Origin: UBA3478 sp038134285
Lineage (GTDB): Bacteria; Bacteroidota; Bacteroidia; Flavobacteriales; Flavobacteriaceae
NCBI GenBank assembly: GCA_038134285.1
Contig: JAYPUW010000006.1
Span: 56,468 to 120,467, forward strand
DNA length: 64,000 nt
Reading direction: 5' to 3'
Below the pieces are notes generated by a model. It was not told the DNA's origin. It did not search any database and saw only the letters and a list, made by a program, of their open reading frames with translations. Below are positions 17,130-25,784 of the stretch, in pieces. How positions within the stretch are numbered: the stretch's first letter is position 1; each line of letters opens with the position of its first letter. A program made the position numbers and the translations under genes.

Positions 17130-18077
17130 TCAGAGTAATCCTCGACCGGCTTTTTTCATACGCTTGTTTGCAGTGAATTCTTTACTCAATTGATCTAAAA
17201 TACCGTTAATAAACATACTGCTTTTAGGAGTAGAGTACTCTTTGGCGATTTCTAGGTACTCATTCAAGGTAACTTTCGGCGGAATAGACTCGAAATCGAG
17301 CAACTCCCCTATCCCCATAATCAATAAAATGAAATCTACATCTGTGATGCGTTCTTGATCCCAGTTCGGGGTTTTTCCTTCAATCTCTTTGGCATAGCTA
17401 TCAAAATTCAAGGCGATTTTAGAAAGCAAAACAGCGGCAAATTTTCGGTCCTCGTCATCCACAAGACTAGCCCATCCGTCAAAAGCATTGTTCTTTTTGA
17501 TATCGAGCATTGAAAGCTGCTTCAAGATAAAGGTATTAACCACCGGGAAGTCATCCGCCCAACTCAACATTTCATCTTCTATAAAACTGTAGAGATCATC
17601 ATTTGGGGCTATAAAGTCGTGAAACAAGGTAAGCAACTGTGCTTGATGCTCCTTCAATGAGGGCTTTTCTTGTTCCATATAGACCTTAAAAGAAGTACTT
17701 GAAACGTACTCTTTGTAGACCTTAACCACATACTTTTCATTCAAATACCAGTGGTTAATTTTATACTTTTTCCAGGCCTCACGCAATGTTTCAGATTCGG
17801 TGATTGCCATGAGATAAGGATTGTCAATAAAACGCTCAGGGTCCACAAAGGTGCTTTTTGAAGAATCTAAATAGGCCTTTTTTCGGGCTTCTGCCTCACG
17901 AATAGCCCATTGTCTTAAGGCGTAAAAAAAGTTCAGCTGAAGAAGGTAAAGCGCCGTACTCTGGTCGATACTTTGCTTTAAGGCTTTTTGTTGTTGTTCA
18001 ATTGTACCTTCGTCGGTCTTGGTCAATGCATAGAGACTTTGAAAAACCTTGATGCGAATATGGCGGCGGGTTAACAT
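17130..18077 (-). CDS. nusB: Transcription antitermination protein NusB (long Bacteroidota form)
   Basis: RNA-binding partner of NusE in the rRNA antitermination complex. The start MLTRRHIRIKVFQSLYALT fits the first NusB helix. The recognisable NusB core lies at the C-terminus (about 190-300): INGILDQLSKEF, the VTLNEYLEIAKEYSTPKSSMF loop, and DVDFILLIMGIGELL. At 315 residues it is roughly twice the E. coli size; a large insertion separates the first helices from the core, as in other members of this phylum. It heads the nusB-DUF1573-yajC unit and is divergent from an ABC transporter. Confidence 0.9.
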   Translation of the reverse strand: MLTRRHIRIKVFQSLYALTKTDEGTIEQQQKALKQSIDQSTALYLLQLNFFYALRQWAIREAEARKKAYLDSSKSTFVDPERFIDNPYLMAITESETLREAWKKYKINHWYLNEKYVVKVYKEYVSSTSFKVYMEQEKPSLKEHQAQLLTLFHDFIAPNDDLYSFIEDEMLSWADDFPVVNTFILKQLSMLDIKKNNAFDGWASLVDDEDRKFAAVLLSKIALNFDSYAKEIEGKTPNWDQERITDVDFILLIMGIGELLDFESIPPKVTLNEYLEIAKEYSTPKSSMFINGILDQLSKEFTANKRMKKAGRGLL

Positions 18078-18138
18078 GCAAAAGAACTTTGGTTAAAATT
18101 GAATAACGGTTTCAAATGTACAGTTATAAATCATATAG

Positions 18139-18146
18139 TATCTTTG
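18139..18146 (+). promoter_or_regulatory. -7 box for the ABC transporter gene
   Basis: TATCTTTG matches TAnnTTTG exactly and lies 21 bp before the ATG at 18168. This supports 18168 as the start, not the longer frame that begins 69 bp earlier. Confidence 0.65.
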
Positions 18147-18167
18147 AAATTTGTCACAAACTACGGT

Positions 18168-19913
18168 ATGAAAGCCCTGAGGCACCTCAACAAATACTTT
18201 CTAAAATACTGGAAAAAGTTGCTTATCGGCTTACTTATAACGGTGAGTGCACGCGTCTTTTCGTTGGTGATGCCTTCATACATCAACAAGTCAATACAGA
18301 CCATCGAACAGTTTTTTAAAGGGGAGATTGAAAAGGCCCCCGCACAAGAACTACTTGCTATCGATATTGGAATTATCATCGGTACAACGGCTATTGCTGC
18401 CTTGCTAACCTTTTTGATGCGTCAATACATTATCAACGTCTCAAGATACATTGAATTCGACCTAAAGAATGAGCTCTTTGAGCACTACCTCTCACTCTCA
18501 CTAAATTTCTTCAAGCGCAATCGCGTAGGAGACCTTATGAATCGACTCTCTGAAGACGTGAGTCAAGTACGTATGTATGCTGGTCCGGCCATTATGTACG
18601 GACTTCAGACAATTACCCTCTTTGTGATTCTTATTCCACTAATGTTCATCAAGGCACCCACTCTTGCCTTGTATACTGTGCTTCCCTTTCCGATCCTCTC
18701 TGTACTCATTTATAACATCAGCAAACGGATTCACTTACGCAGTACTACGGTACAAGCCTATCTATCAACACTCTCTACCTTTACCCAAGAGCGTTTTTCG
18801 GGTATAGCCGTGGTAAAAGCCTACGGACTTGAAGAGAAGATTGATCAAGAAATTTCTCAACTCTCTTCAGAGGGTAAAGAGACAGCAATGCATTTGGCAC
18901 GAATAAATGCTTGGTTCTTTCCGTTGATGTTATTGCTCATTGGCGCATCAAATATTATCGTAATGTTTATCGGAGGGCGGATGTTTTTGAACGGAAGTAT
19001 TTCATCTGTCGGACTCATTGCTGAGTTCATCCTATATGTAAATATGCTCACATGGCCGGTAACGGTAGTCGGATGGCTTACTTCTATCATTCAACGTGCC
19101 GAAGCCTCTCAAGAACGCATCAATGATTTTCTAGAAACAGAGCCCGATTTTATTTCAGGTGACTTCCCTACTGATGAGGTTAAAGGCGAACTCAGTTTCA
19201 TTAATGTACATCTCACCTACCAAGACACCAATATAGAAGCACTCAAAGGAGTAAGTTTTACCGTGAAACCAGGAGAAACCCTAGCAATATTGGGTAAAAC
19301 AGGATCAGGAAAATCGAGCGTTATGGACTTGGCGGCACGCCTTTTAGATCCCACAACAGGAATGATTTTACTTGATCAAATAAACCTCAAATCATACAAA
19401 CTTGATCAACTAAGGGCTGATATCGGAGCAGTTCCGCAAGACGCCTTTTTATTCTCAGAAACAATTAAGTCGAATATCAAATTTGGCTCAAAGAATGCTG
19501 ATGATGACGCGATTATAACCGCGGCAAAGATGGCCGATGTTCACGATAATATTCTTTCGTTTCCAGACGGATACGAAACTCAATTAGGAGAGCGCGGTGT
19601 TTCACTTAGTGGAGGTCAAAAACAACGAGTCTCTATTGCTCGAGCGCTGATCAAGCAAGCAAAAATTTACCTCTTCGACGATTGCCTTTCGGCTGTAGAC
19701 ACTGAAACCGAAGAGGTGATACTTGAAAACATAAAAAGACTTACTGACGATAAAACCACACTTATCGTAAGTCATCGCATTTCTACAGTAAAGCACGCCG
19801 ATCGTATCATTGTCATAGAAGATGGTAAGGTTGTTCAAGAAGGAACACACGCAGAACTCCTTGAAAAAGAAGGCTTCTACAAACATCTATACCACGAACA
19901 ATTAGTGGCCTAA
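18168..19913 (+). CDS. ABC exporter, fused permease and ATPase (MsbA/LmrA type)
   Basis: Half-transporter of 581 residues with six membrane helices (about 15-320) and a C-terminal nucleotide-binding domain. Seen in the ATPase: Walker A LGKTGSGKSS, Q-loop VPQDAFLF, signature LSGGQKQR, Walker B IYLFDDCLS with a non-Glu after the Asp pair (DDCL), and switch SHRIST. The usual catalytic Glu after Walker B is Cys here (FDDCLSAVD), so one site may be weak unless it pairs with another subunit. Substrate unknown; lipids or drugs are typical. Start supported by the promoter box. Confidence 0.9.
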   Translation: MKALRHLNKYFLKYWKKLLIGLLITVSARVFSLVMPSYINKSIQTIEQFFKGEIEKAPAQELLAIDIGIIIGTTAIAALLTFLMRQYIINVSRYIEFDLKNELFEHYLSLSLNFFKRNRVGDLMNRLSEDVSQVRMYAGPAIMYGLQTITLFVILIPLMFIKAPTLALYTVLPFPILSVLIYNISKRIHLRSTTVQAYLSTLSTFTQERFSGIAVVKAYGLEEKIDQEISQLSSEGKETAMHLARINAWFFPLMLLLIGASNIIVMFIGGRMFLNGSISSVGLIAEFILYVNMLTWPVTVVGWLTSIIQRAEASQERINDFLETEPDFISGDFPTDEVKGELSFINVHLTYQDTNIEALKGVSFTVKPGETLAILGKTGSGKSSVMDLAARLLDPTTGMILLDQINLKSYKLDQLRADIGAVPQDAFLFSETIKSNIKFGSKNADDDAIITAAKMADVHDNILSFPDGYETQLGERGVSLSGGQKQRVSIARALIKQAKIYLFDDCLSAVDTETEEVILENIKRLTDDKTTLIVSHRISTVKHADRIIVIEDGKVVQEGTHAELLEKEGFYKHLYHEQLVA

Positions 19914-19974
19914 AAAAGTTGTTCGACATTCTTTTTTTTTCCATTTTTGGGTAAGACGTTAATGAAGTCTATCT

Positions 19975-20349
19975 ATGGAATCACGATATAATGGCGATCA
20001 AGAGGAGATTTTCTCAAAAGTTTTAAGAGCAGGACGAAGAACTTATTTCTTTGATGTTCGTGCCACAAAGGCTGGAGACTACTACCTTACACTCACCGAG
20101 AGCAAGAAGTTTTCAAAAGAAGATGGAAGTTTTCACTACAAGAAACACAAAATCTATTTATACAAAGAAGACTTCACTGCCTTTGCCGAAATACTCAATG
20201 AGATGATGCAGTTTGTGGTCGACTCAAAAGGTGAAGAGGTGATTTCTGAGCGTCATCAAAAAGACTTTAAAAAAGAAGAGGATGTAAATGTTACTGATGA
20301 AAATCAGGGCTCTTCTTCCTTTACAGACCTCGATTTCGAGGAACTTTAA
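19975..20349 (+). CDS. PUR family nucleic-acid-binding protein (DUF3276)
   Basis: A 124-residue protein with the bacterial PUR-alpha-like repeat: EEIFSKVLRAGRRTYFFDVR, then YYLTLTESKKF and HKIYLYKEDFTAFAEILNEM. Bacterial relatives bind single-stranded purine-rich DNA/RNA; the cellular role in Bacteroidota is not settled. The C-terminus (90-124) is acidic and probably disordered. It is 15 bp upstream of a secreted carboxypeptidase gene on the same strand. Confidence 0.85.
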   Translation: MESRYNGDQEEIFSKVLRAGRRTYFFDVRATKAGDYYLTLTESKKFSKEDGSFHYKKHKIYLYKEDFTAFAEILNEMMQFVVDSKGEEVISERHQKDFKKEEDVNVTDENQGSSSFTDLDFEEL

Positions 20350-20364
20350 TCTAAAAGAATCCCC

Positions 20365-22896
20365 ATGAAAAATATCTTTTTCAGCCTTATTGGGCTGTGT
20401 CTTGTTGGAATTGTATCTGGACAAGTTTCGTCAGACGAGGTTACACTAGAGTATTATCTTCCTAAAGGAGCCTTATACGACGCCTCAATACCACGACCTG
20501 AACAGGTCATCGGACACGAGGTGGGTGAATGGCATATCACGCACGATAAGCTCGTGACCTATATGTATGCCTTGGCAGAGGCGAGCGATCGTATCAGCAT
20601 TAGTAATCGCGGTACCACCTATGAGGGTAGACCATTACTCTTGCTCACCATTTCTAGCCCTTCAAATTTGAGTAGAATAGGAGAAATACAAAAGAATCAA
20701 CAGCAAATTGCCTCAGGAAACAGGCAGCCAGCCGCGAATGACCCCGTAGTCATTTACCAAGGATTTTCTATTCATGGGAACGAGCCAAGTGGTTCAAACG
20801 CTTCGCTAGCATACGCTTACTACCTAGCAGCTTCAGATGAAGCTCTTGGATTTTTAGAGAATACGGTAGTGCTCTTTGATCCAAGCTTTAATCCTGATGG
20901 CTTGCAGCGCTTTGCGTACTGGGCGAATACCAATCGTGCACATGTCATCAATTCAGATCCTAATGATAGAGAATACAACGAAGTGTGGCCGGGTGGTCGC
21001 ACCAATCATTATCATTTTGATTTGAATCGCGACTGGTTGCCCGTTCAATTACCAGAAAGTAGAGCGCGACTGGTAACGTTTCACGACTGGGTGCCAAATA
21101 TCTTAACGGATCACCATGAAATGGGCACTAATTCGTCTTTCTTCTTTCAACCAGGTGAACCAAAACGCGTGCATCCTTTAACTCCAAAAATCAATCAAGA
21201 GCTCACAAAAGCTATTGGAAATTACCACGAGGCCGCCTTAAATGAGATCGGATCACTCTATTATAGCGAAGAGAACTATGACGACTACTACTACGGGAAG
21301 GGATCTACTTTTCCTGACGTGAACGGTAGCATTGGAATTCTATTTGAGCAGGCGAGTTCAAGAGGACATGTGCAAGAAAGCGATAACGGTCTTTTAACGT
21401 TTCCGTTTACCGTTCGCAATCAAATGGCAACGGCAATCTCAACACTTAAGGCTGCAAATGGACTGAAAGATAAGCTTCAAAACTATCAATACAGCTATTA
21501 CCGCAATTTAAAACAAGAAGCTGCTGCAGAAAAAGCAGGTGGATACCTATTCGGTAGCCCTAAGGATTTTAGTAGCCCATGGCATCTTGCAGAGGTTCTA
21601 AAAAGACACCGAATAGAACACATGGTGCTCGACTCAGATGTTACCGTTGGCGGAAAAAAATACGCAGCAAAGAACAGCTATTTTGTTCCTCTAAACCAGA
21701 AGAACCCTCGTCTTATCCACGCCATTTTCGAAGAGCGTACGGTATTCGAAGACAGTCTCTTCTACGATATCTCTGCATGGACTTTTCCTCACGCTTTTGG
21801 CGTAAATGCTGAGAAATTAAGTAAGGCTCCTACTAGCCAAATGAGCGAAGACAGTTCGATGGAGTTGCCATCAGGGTCGGTTAGTGGAAAAAGTAGCTAT
21901 GCGTATCTATTCGAAGCACATGATTATTACGCACCAAAGCTTGTTCATGCCCTTACTCAAAAGGGAATTCGGGTTAAAGTGGGTCTTGCTCCATTTGAGT
22001 TGGAAAACAAAAACTACGATTACGGAACTCTAATGGTTCCGCTTCAAAGCCAAAATCTAACAGCGGATGAACTTTATAAGAAGTTGAATGCTCTCGTACA
22101 AGAAATTCCAGTGAAAGTTCAGGCTGTCGGAACAGGCAAAACAAAAGGTATCGACCTGGGGAGTAATGATTTTGAGGCAGTCAAGCCTATTTCTGTGGCT
22201 ATGATTGTGGGGGATGGAATCCGTTCAAATGACGCCGGAGAAATTTGGCATCTGTTTGATCAAAGATTTGGTATTAAGGTTACGAAGCTAGACACTAGAG
22301 ACTTAGAGCGTGCCGATTTGTCGAGGTACAATCGTATCATATTTCCGAGCACCTCGTATGAGTTGACTATTGGAGATAAGGCGGTCTCTAATTTAAAAGA
22401 TTGGGTCCGTGATGGAGGTGTTCTTATCGGGTACAGAAGCGCATTGAGCTGGTTAAAACGCAATGAGTTTATTGATTTCGAAACGCGTCGACCTGCAGTT
22501 AAAGACGCAAAGAATTTGCGCTTCGATCAGCGCGATGAATATTCGGGCGCTCAGGTAACGGGTGGAGCGATCTTTGAAGCAGCGATTGATCGTTCGCACC
22601 CGATCAACTTTGGATTCACTGAAAATAAAATTGCGTTATTTAGAAATACAAATACCTTTATCGCTCCTAAGCAGCACTCGTATCAAAATCCTATTCAGTA
22701 TACCAACAACCCACTTTTGAGTGGATACATCTCAGAAGAAAATTTAATCGAACTTAAGGGTTCAATACCATTCGTTAATCAATCTATGGGAGCTGGACGT
22801 GTTATTGGATTAACCGACAACACGAATTTTAGAGCCTTCTGGTACGGAACAAATCGCATTCTTTTGAACGCATTATTCTTTGCAGATTCAATGTAA
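20365..22896 (+). CDS. Secreted M14 family zinc carboxypeptidase
   Basis: An 843-residue exported peptidase with a signal peptide (NIFFSLIGLCLVGIVSG). The catalytic domain (about 50-360) contains SIHGNEPSG with the first zinc ligands (HxxE), VLFDPSFNPDG, the substrate Arg/Asn region DLNRDWLP and TDHHEMGTNSSFFF with the remaining His. The second half is a glutamine-amidotransferase-like/unknown module found in large Bacteroidota M14 proteins (SVAMIVGDGIRSND, about 610). No C-terminal type IX sorting signal is obvious. Probably periplasmic peptide degradation. Confidence 0.9.
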   Translation: MKNIFFSLIGLCLVGIVSGQVSSDEVTLEYYLPKGALYDASIPRPEQVIGHEVGEWHITHDKLVTYMYALAEASDRISISNRGTTYEGRPLLLLTISSPSNLSRIGEIQKNQQQIASGNRQPAANDPVVIYQGFSIHGNEPSGSNASLAYAYYLAASDEALGFLENTVVLFDPSFNPDGLQRFAYWANTNRAHVINSDPNDREYNEVWPGGRTNHYHFDLNRDWLPVQLPESRARLVTFHDWVPNILTDHHEMGTNSSFFFQPGEPKRVHPLTPKINQELTKAIGNYHEAALNEIGSLYYSEENYDDYYYGKGSTFPDVNGSIGILFEQASSRGHVQESDNGLLTFPFTVRNQMATAISTLKAANGLKDKLQNYQYSYYRNLKQEAAAEKAGGYLFGSPKDFSSPWHLAEVLKRHRIEHMVLDSDVTVGGKKYAAKNSYFVPLNQKNPRLIHAIFEERTVFEDSLFYDISAWTFPHAFGVNAEKLSKAPTSQMSEDSSMELPSGSVSGKSSYAYLFEAHDYYAPKLVHALTQKGIRVKVGLAPFELENKNYDYGTLMVPLQSQNLTADELYKKLNALVQEIPVKVQAVGTGKTKGIDLGSNDFEAVKPISVAMIVGDGIRSNDAGEIWHLFDQRFGIKVTKLDTRDLERADLSRYNRIIFPSTSYELTIGDKAVSNLKDWVRDGGVLIGYRSALSWLKRNEFIDFETRRPAVKDAKNLRFDQRDEYSGAQVTGGAIFEAAIDRSHPINFGFTENKIALFRNTNTFIAPKQHSYQNPIQYTNNPLLSGYISEENLIELKGSIPFVNQSMGAGRVIGLTDNTNFRAFWYGTNRILLNALFFADSM

Positions 22897-23421
22897 TTAC
22901 CAGTGGTTGCGCTTCGCTAATCCCTCGAGATGGGCATAGTGATGGGAACCATGCCAAGCATATAAGAGCGTATTCTCTATGAGGGTACGCTCTTTTTTTG
23001 TGTCCGGATGTATAAAGCCTTTTCTCATCTCTTCAAAACGCAATGAGCGAATTAGATAAACAATCTTTTGGTGAACCGCCTCTAACAAAATAAGTGAACT
23101 TTCAATAGGCATTTGTGCGTCAGGCAAACGTGCCCAACCATCTTGATCATAGGCTTTTATAGTTGGTGTTTCTTCTGATAGAGCCCATTTATAGCGAATG
23201 AGACTGTGCAAATGACTATCTGCCAAATGGTGGACCAGTTGACGAGCCGTCCATCCTCCTTCGCGATAAGGGGTGTCTAATTGCGAGTCACTCCAACTCG
23301 AAAGGAGCTGGCGTAATGCTGACGGCAGTTGGTCTAGTTGTACTAAAGCCTTTTCAATATGCTGCTCTGAAATCTCGGCCGGAAGCTCAAATTCGCCGAT
23401 CGGAAACTTTAAAGGGTCCAC
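22897..23421 (-). CDS. DinB/YfiT family putative metal-dependent hydrolase (bacillithiol transferase-like)
   Basis: A 174-residue four-helix DinB-superfamily protein. Three His metal ligands fit the family: the His in RQLVHHLADSH (about 62-72) and the pair in AWHGSHHYAHLEGL near the C-terminus. WTARQ before the first motif is typical of the YfiT/BstA group, whose members include bacillithiol transferases. The substrate thiol in this organism is unknown. It is convergent with the M14 peptidase gene and lies 2 bp from the downstream end of the isomerase gene. Confidence 0.82.
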   Translation of the reverse strand: MDPLKFPIGEFELPAEISEQHIEKALVQLDQLPSALRQLLSSWSDSQLDTPYREGGWTARQLVHHLADSHLHSLIRYKWALSEETPTIKAYDQDGWARLPDAQMPIESSLILLEAVHQKIVYLIRSLRFEEMRKGFIHPDTKKERTLIENTLLYAWHGSHHYAHLEGLAKRNHW

Positions 23422-23423
23422 GT

Positions 23424-24356
23424 TTAGCCTACGCTAATAAGTTCAACATCGAAGATCAGGGTAGCGTTTGGTGGAATCACCTCTCCGGCACCACGAGAAC
23501 CATAGCCGAGATCTGGAGGGATAACAAAACGCGCCTTGCTACCTACTTTTAAAAGGGAAATACCTTCATCCCATCCTGAAATCACTTGCCCTATACCTAA
23601 GGTAAATTCAATCGGTTCTTTTCGTTGAAAAGAAGAATCAAAAACCTGACCACTTTCTAAGCTACCCTCATAGTGTACCTTAACCTTTTTCTTTGGTTCT
23701 GCTTGAGCACCATTACCCTGTTGAATTATTTTATAGCGCAAACCAGATGCCGTTTTGTCAAAGCCCGCCGCAAGCTTTTCCATAGCCGTTTCTCGAACTT
23801 CTTGTTCTTTTTTTTCGCGCTCAGCTCTAGAGTTCTCAAAGGTTCTATACGCCACAACAGCATTCCATTTTTCGGCCTCAGCGCCATTGCGCACAATCGT
23901 TAGGCTCTTAATTATATCTCCCTGGGCCACGGCATCTACTACCTCTTGACCTGAAACTACATGTCCAAAGACGGTGTGTTTATTGTCAAGCCAAGGCGTA
24001 GGTACATGCGTGATAAAAAATTGGCTGCCGTTTGTTCCTGGACCCGCATTTGCCATCGAAAGCACACCGGGCTTGTCATGCTTTAGATCGGGATGAAATT
24101 CATCGTCGAACTTATATCCGGGATCTCCTGTACCCGTACCCAATGGACATCCTCCTTGTATCATAAAGTCAGGGATCACTCGGTGAAATTTTAAACCGTC
24201 GTAATAGGGAGAGCCCTGAGCTTTCGCTTTATTTTCTAGATCACCCTCCGCAAGAGCTACAAAGTTTCCGACGGTCCCTGGTGTCTTGTCATGCATGAGT
24301 TTAACGGTTATACTTCCTTTATCTGTTTCAAACTGAGCGTAAATTCCTTCTTGCAT
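23424..24356 (-). CDS. Fused cyclophilin-FKBP peptidyl-prolyl isomerase
   Basis: A 310-residue protein that joins two unrelated prolyl-isomerase folds. The cyclophilin part (about 5-165) has FHRVIPDFMIQGGCP, the catalytic Arg of FHR, and PGTNGSQFFIT with the TPWLDNKHTVFG loop. After a charged helical linker (about 170-195) an FKBP domain follows (about 205-310): VKVHYEGSLESGQVFDSS, IGQVISGWDEG and IPPDLGYGSRGAG. No signal peptide is visible, so it is likely a cytoplasmic chaperone. It lies 6 bp after the M28 peptidase gene on this strand. Confidence 0.93.
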   Translation of the reverse strand: MQEGIYAQFETDKGSITVKLMHDKTPGTVGNFVALAEGDLENKAKAQGSPYYDGLKFHRVIPDFMIQGGCPLGTGTGDPGYKFDDEFHPDLKHDKPGVLSMANAGPGTNGSQFFITHVPTPWLDNKHTVFGHVVSGQEVVDAVAQGDIIKSLTIVRNGAEAEKWNAVVAYRTFENSRAEREKKEQEVRETAMEKLAAGFDKTASGLRYKIIQQGNGAQAEPKKKVKVHYEGSLESGQVFDSSFQRKEPIEFTLGIGQVISGWDEGISLLKVGSKARFVIPPDLGYGSRGAGEVIPPNATLIFDVELISVG

Positions 24357-24362
24357 AATGAG

Positions 24363-25784
24363 TTATTCGAGAGCATTTGCCCCATAAGTATCGATTAAAT
24401 AAATAAGTGAAGCCATTGCAGCAGCTCCAAGCTCTAGTTCTCTCTTATTCACCTGGTCAAAGGTGTCATGATCTGAATGGTGGTGATCGAAATAGCGCTG
24501 CGAATCCGGACGTAAACCGGCCAATACAGCTCCCTGCGGTTTTAAGGGTCCAACGTCTGCACCACTACCTCCTAATTCAAATCGATCGGAAAAATAGGGG
24601 TAGAATAGCGGTGACCAACGTGCAATGCGTTCGAAGTTCATTTCATTCGTATCAAACTGAAATCCTCTAGGGGTAAAACCACCACTATCACTTTCTAGGG
24701 CAAAGACGTGTTTTTCTCCTAAGGACGCAGCTTCACTTGCGTATTCTCTCGCTCCTCTTAATCCATTCTCTTCATTCATAAAGAGCACCGCTCTCAAAGT
24801 ACGTTTTGGCTTATAACCAATCGCCTTTAGGGTGCGCAATACTTCAATAGACTGAACTACCCCCGCCCCGTCATCATGAGCACCATCTCCGAGATCCCAT
24901 GAATCTAGATGACCGCCAACTACTAAAATCTCTTCTGGATACACCGAACCCTTAATCTCACCAACAACATTGTAAGATTTCACGTCTGGAAAAGCGCGAC
25001 AGTTCTGTTTAAAGTAGAATTGAGTTTCTGGATTTAGTCTTAAGGTAGCCGAAAGAAGTTCTGCTCCATTTGTACTTATTGCCGCCGCCGGAATTCTAGA
25101 GCTAATAGGGCTATCTCCATAACTCATTCCTCCGGTATGCGGAAAGTCGTCAAGTCTGAGATTCATCGAACGCACAATTACCCCAATGGCACCGTACTTC
25201 GCTGCCTCTGCCGCTCCCGAATAACGTTGATCGACGCATGCACTATAGGCTTTAAAGGTTTGTATGATTTGCGCATTCATCGGACGGTTGAAGAACACAA
25301 TTTTTCCGGCAATTTTATTGCGACCTAGCTGTTCAAGTTCTTCTATACCTTTGACTTCAACAATTTTGGCTTTTAATCCCATGCTCGGTGTGGCCACAGA
25401 GCCTCCAAGTGCGGTAATGGGCACGGTAGTACTTAAACCGGGACTAGTTTCATAATAAGCGTATTCAGGGGCACCTCTTAACCATTTTGGAACCATGACA
25501 GGCTGCAGATATACCCGATCTAACCCTAAGTCATTCATCACAGACTTCGTGTATTCCACTGCTTGTTCAGCCTCTACTGAGCCCGACAAACGCCCGCCAA
25601 TTTGAAGCGAAAGAAACCGCAACCAATCGTACGCCTGACCACCAGTAAGAGTTTCGTCAAAAATAGATCGGATCATCAATGCATCTCGAGAAGAAGCCTC
25701 TTCTGATTGGGCTTCAACCCTCTGCATTCCTAAACTAAGACTAAAAAAAAGGAATAGAATCCCTACTGAAATTTTACCTCTCAT
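24363..25784 (-). CDS. Secreted M28 family aminopeptidase/carboxypeptidase Q-like
   Basis: A 473-residue exported zinc peptidase with a signal peptide (SVGILFLFFSLSLGMQRVEA). A PA-like insert (about 110-240) precedes the M28 core: GGHLDSWDLGDGAHDDGAG (first His and bridging Asp), MNEENGLRGA (catalytic and zinc Glu), ESDSGGFTP (Asp) and HHHSDHDTFD (last His). The order of these elements matches two-zinc M28 enzymes of the carboxypeptidase Q type. It overlaps the response-regulator gene upstream by 4 bp, so the two are translated together. Confidence 0.92.
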   Translation of the reverse strand: MRGKISVGILFLFFSLSLGMQRVEAQSEEASSRDALMIRSIFDETLTGGQAYDWLRFLSLQIGGRLSGSVEAEQAVEYTKSVMNDLGLDRVYLQPVMVPKWLRGAPEYAYYETSPGLSTTVPITALGGSVATPSMGLKAKIVEVKGIEELEQLGRNKIAGKIVFFNRPMNAQIIQTFKAYSACVDQRYSGAAEAAKYGAIGVIVRSMNLRLDDFPHTGGMSYGDSPISSRIPAAAISTNGAELLSATLRLNPETQFYFKQNCRAFPDVKSYNVVGEIKGSVYPEEILVVGGHLDSWDLGDGAHDDGAGVVQSIEVLRTLKAIGYKPKRTLRAVLFMNEENGLRGAREYASEAASLGEKHVFALESDSGGFTPRGFQFDTNEMNFERIARWSPLFYPYFSDRFELGGSGADVGPLKPQGAVLAGLRPDSQRYFDHHHSDHDTFDQVNKRELELGAAAMASLIYLIDTYGANALE

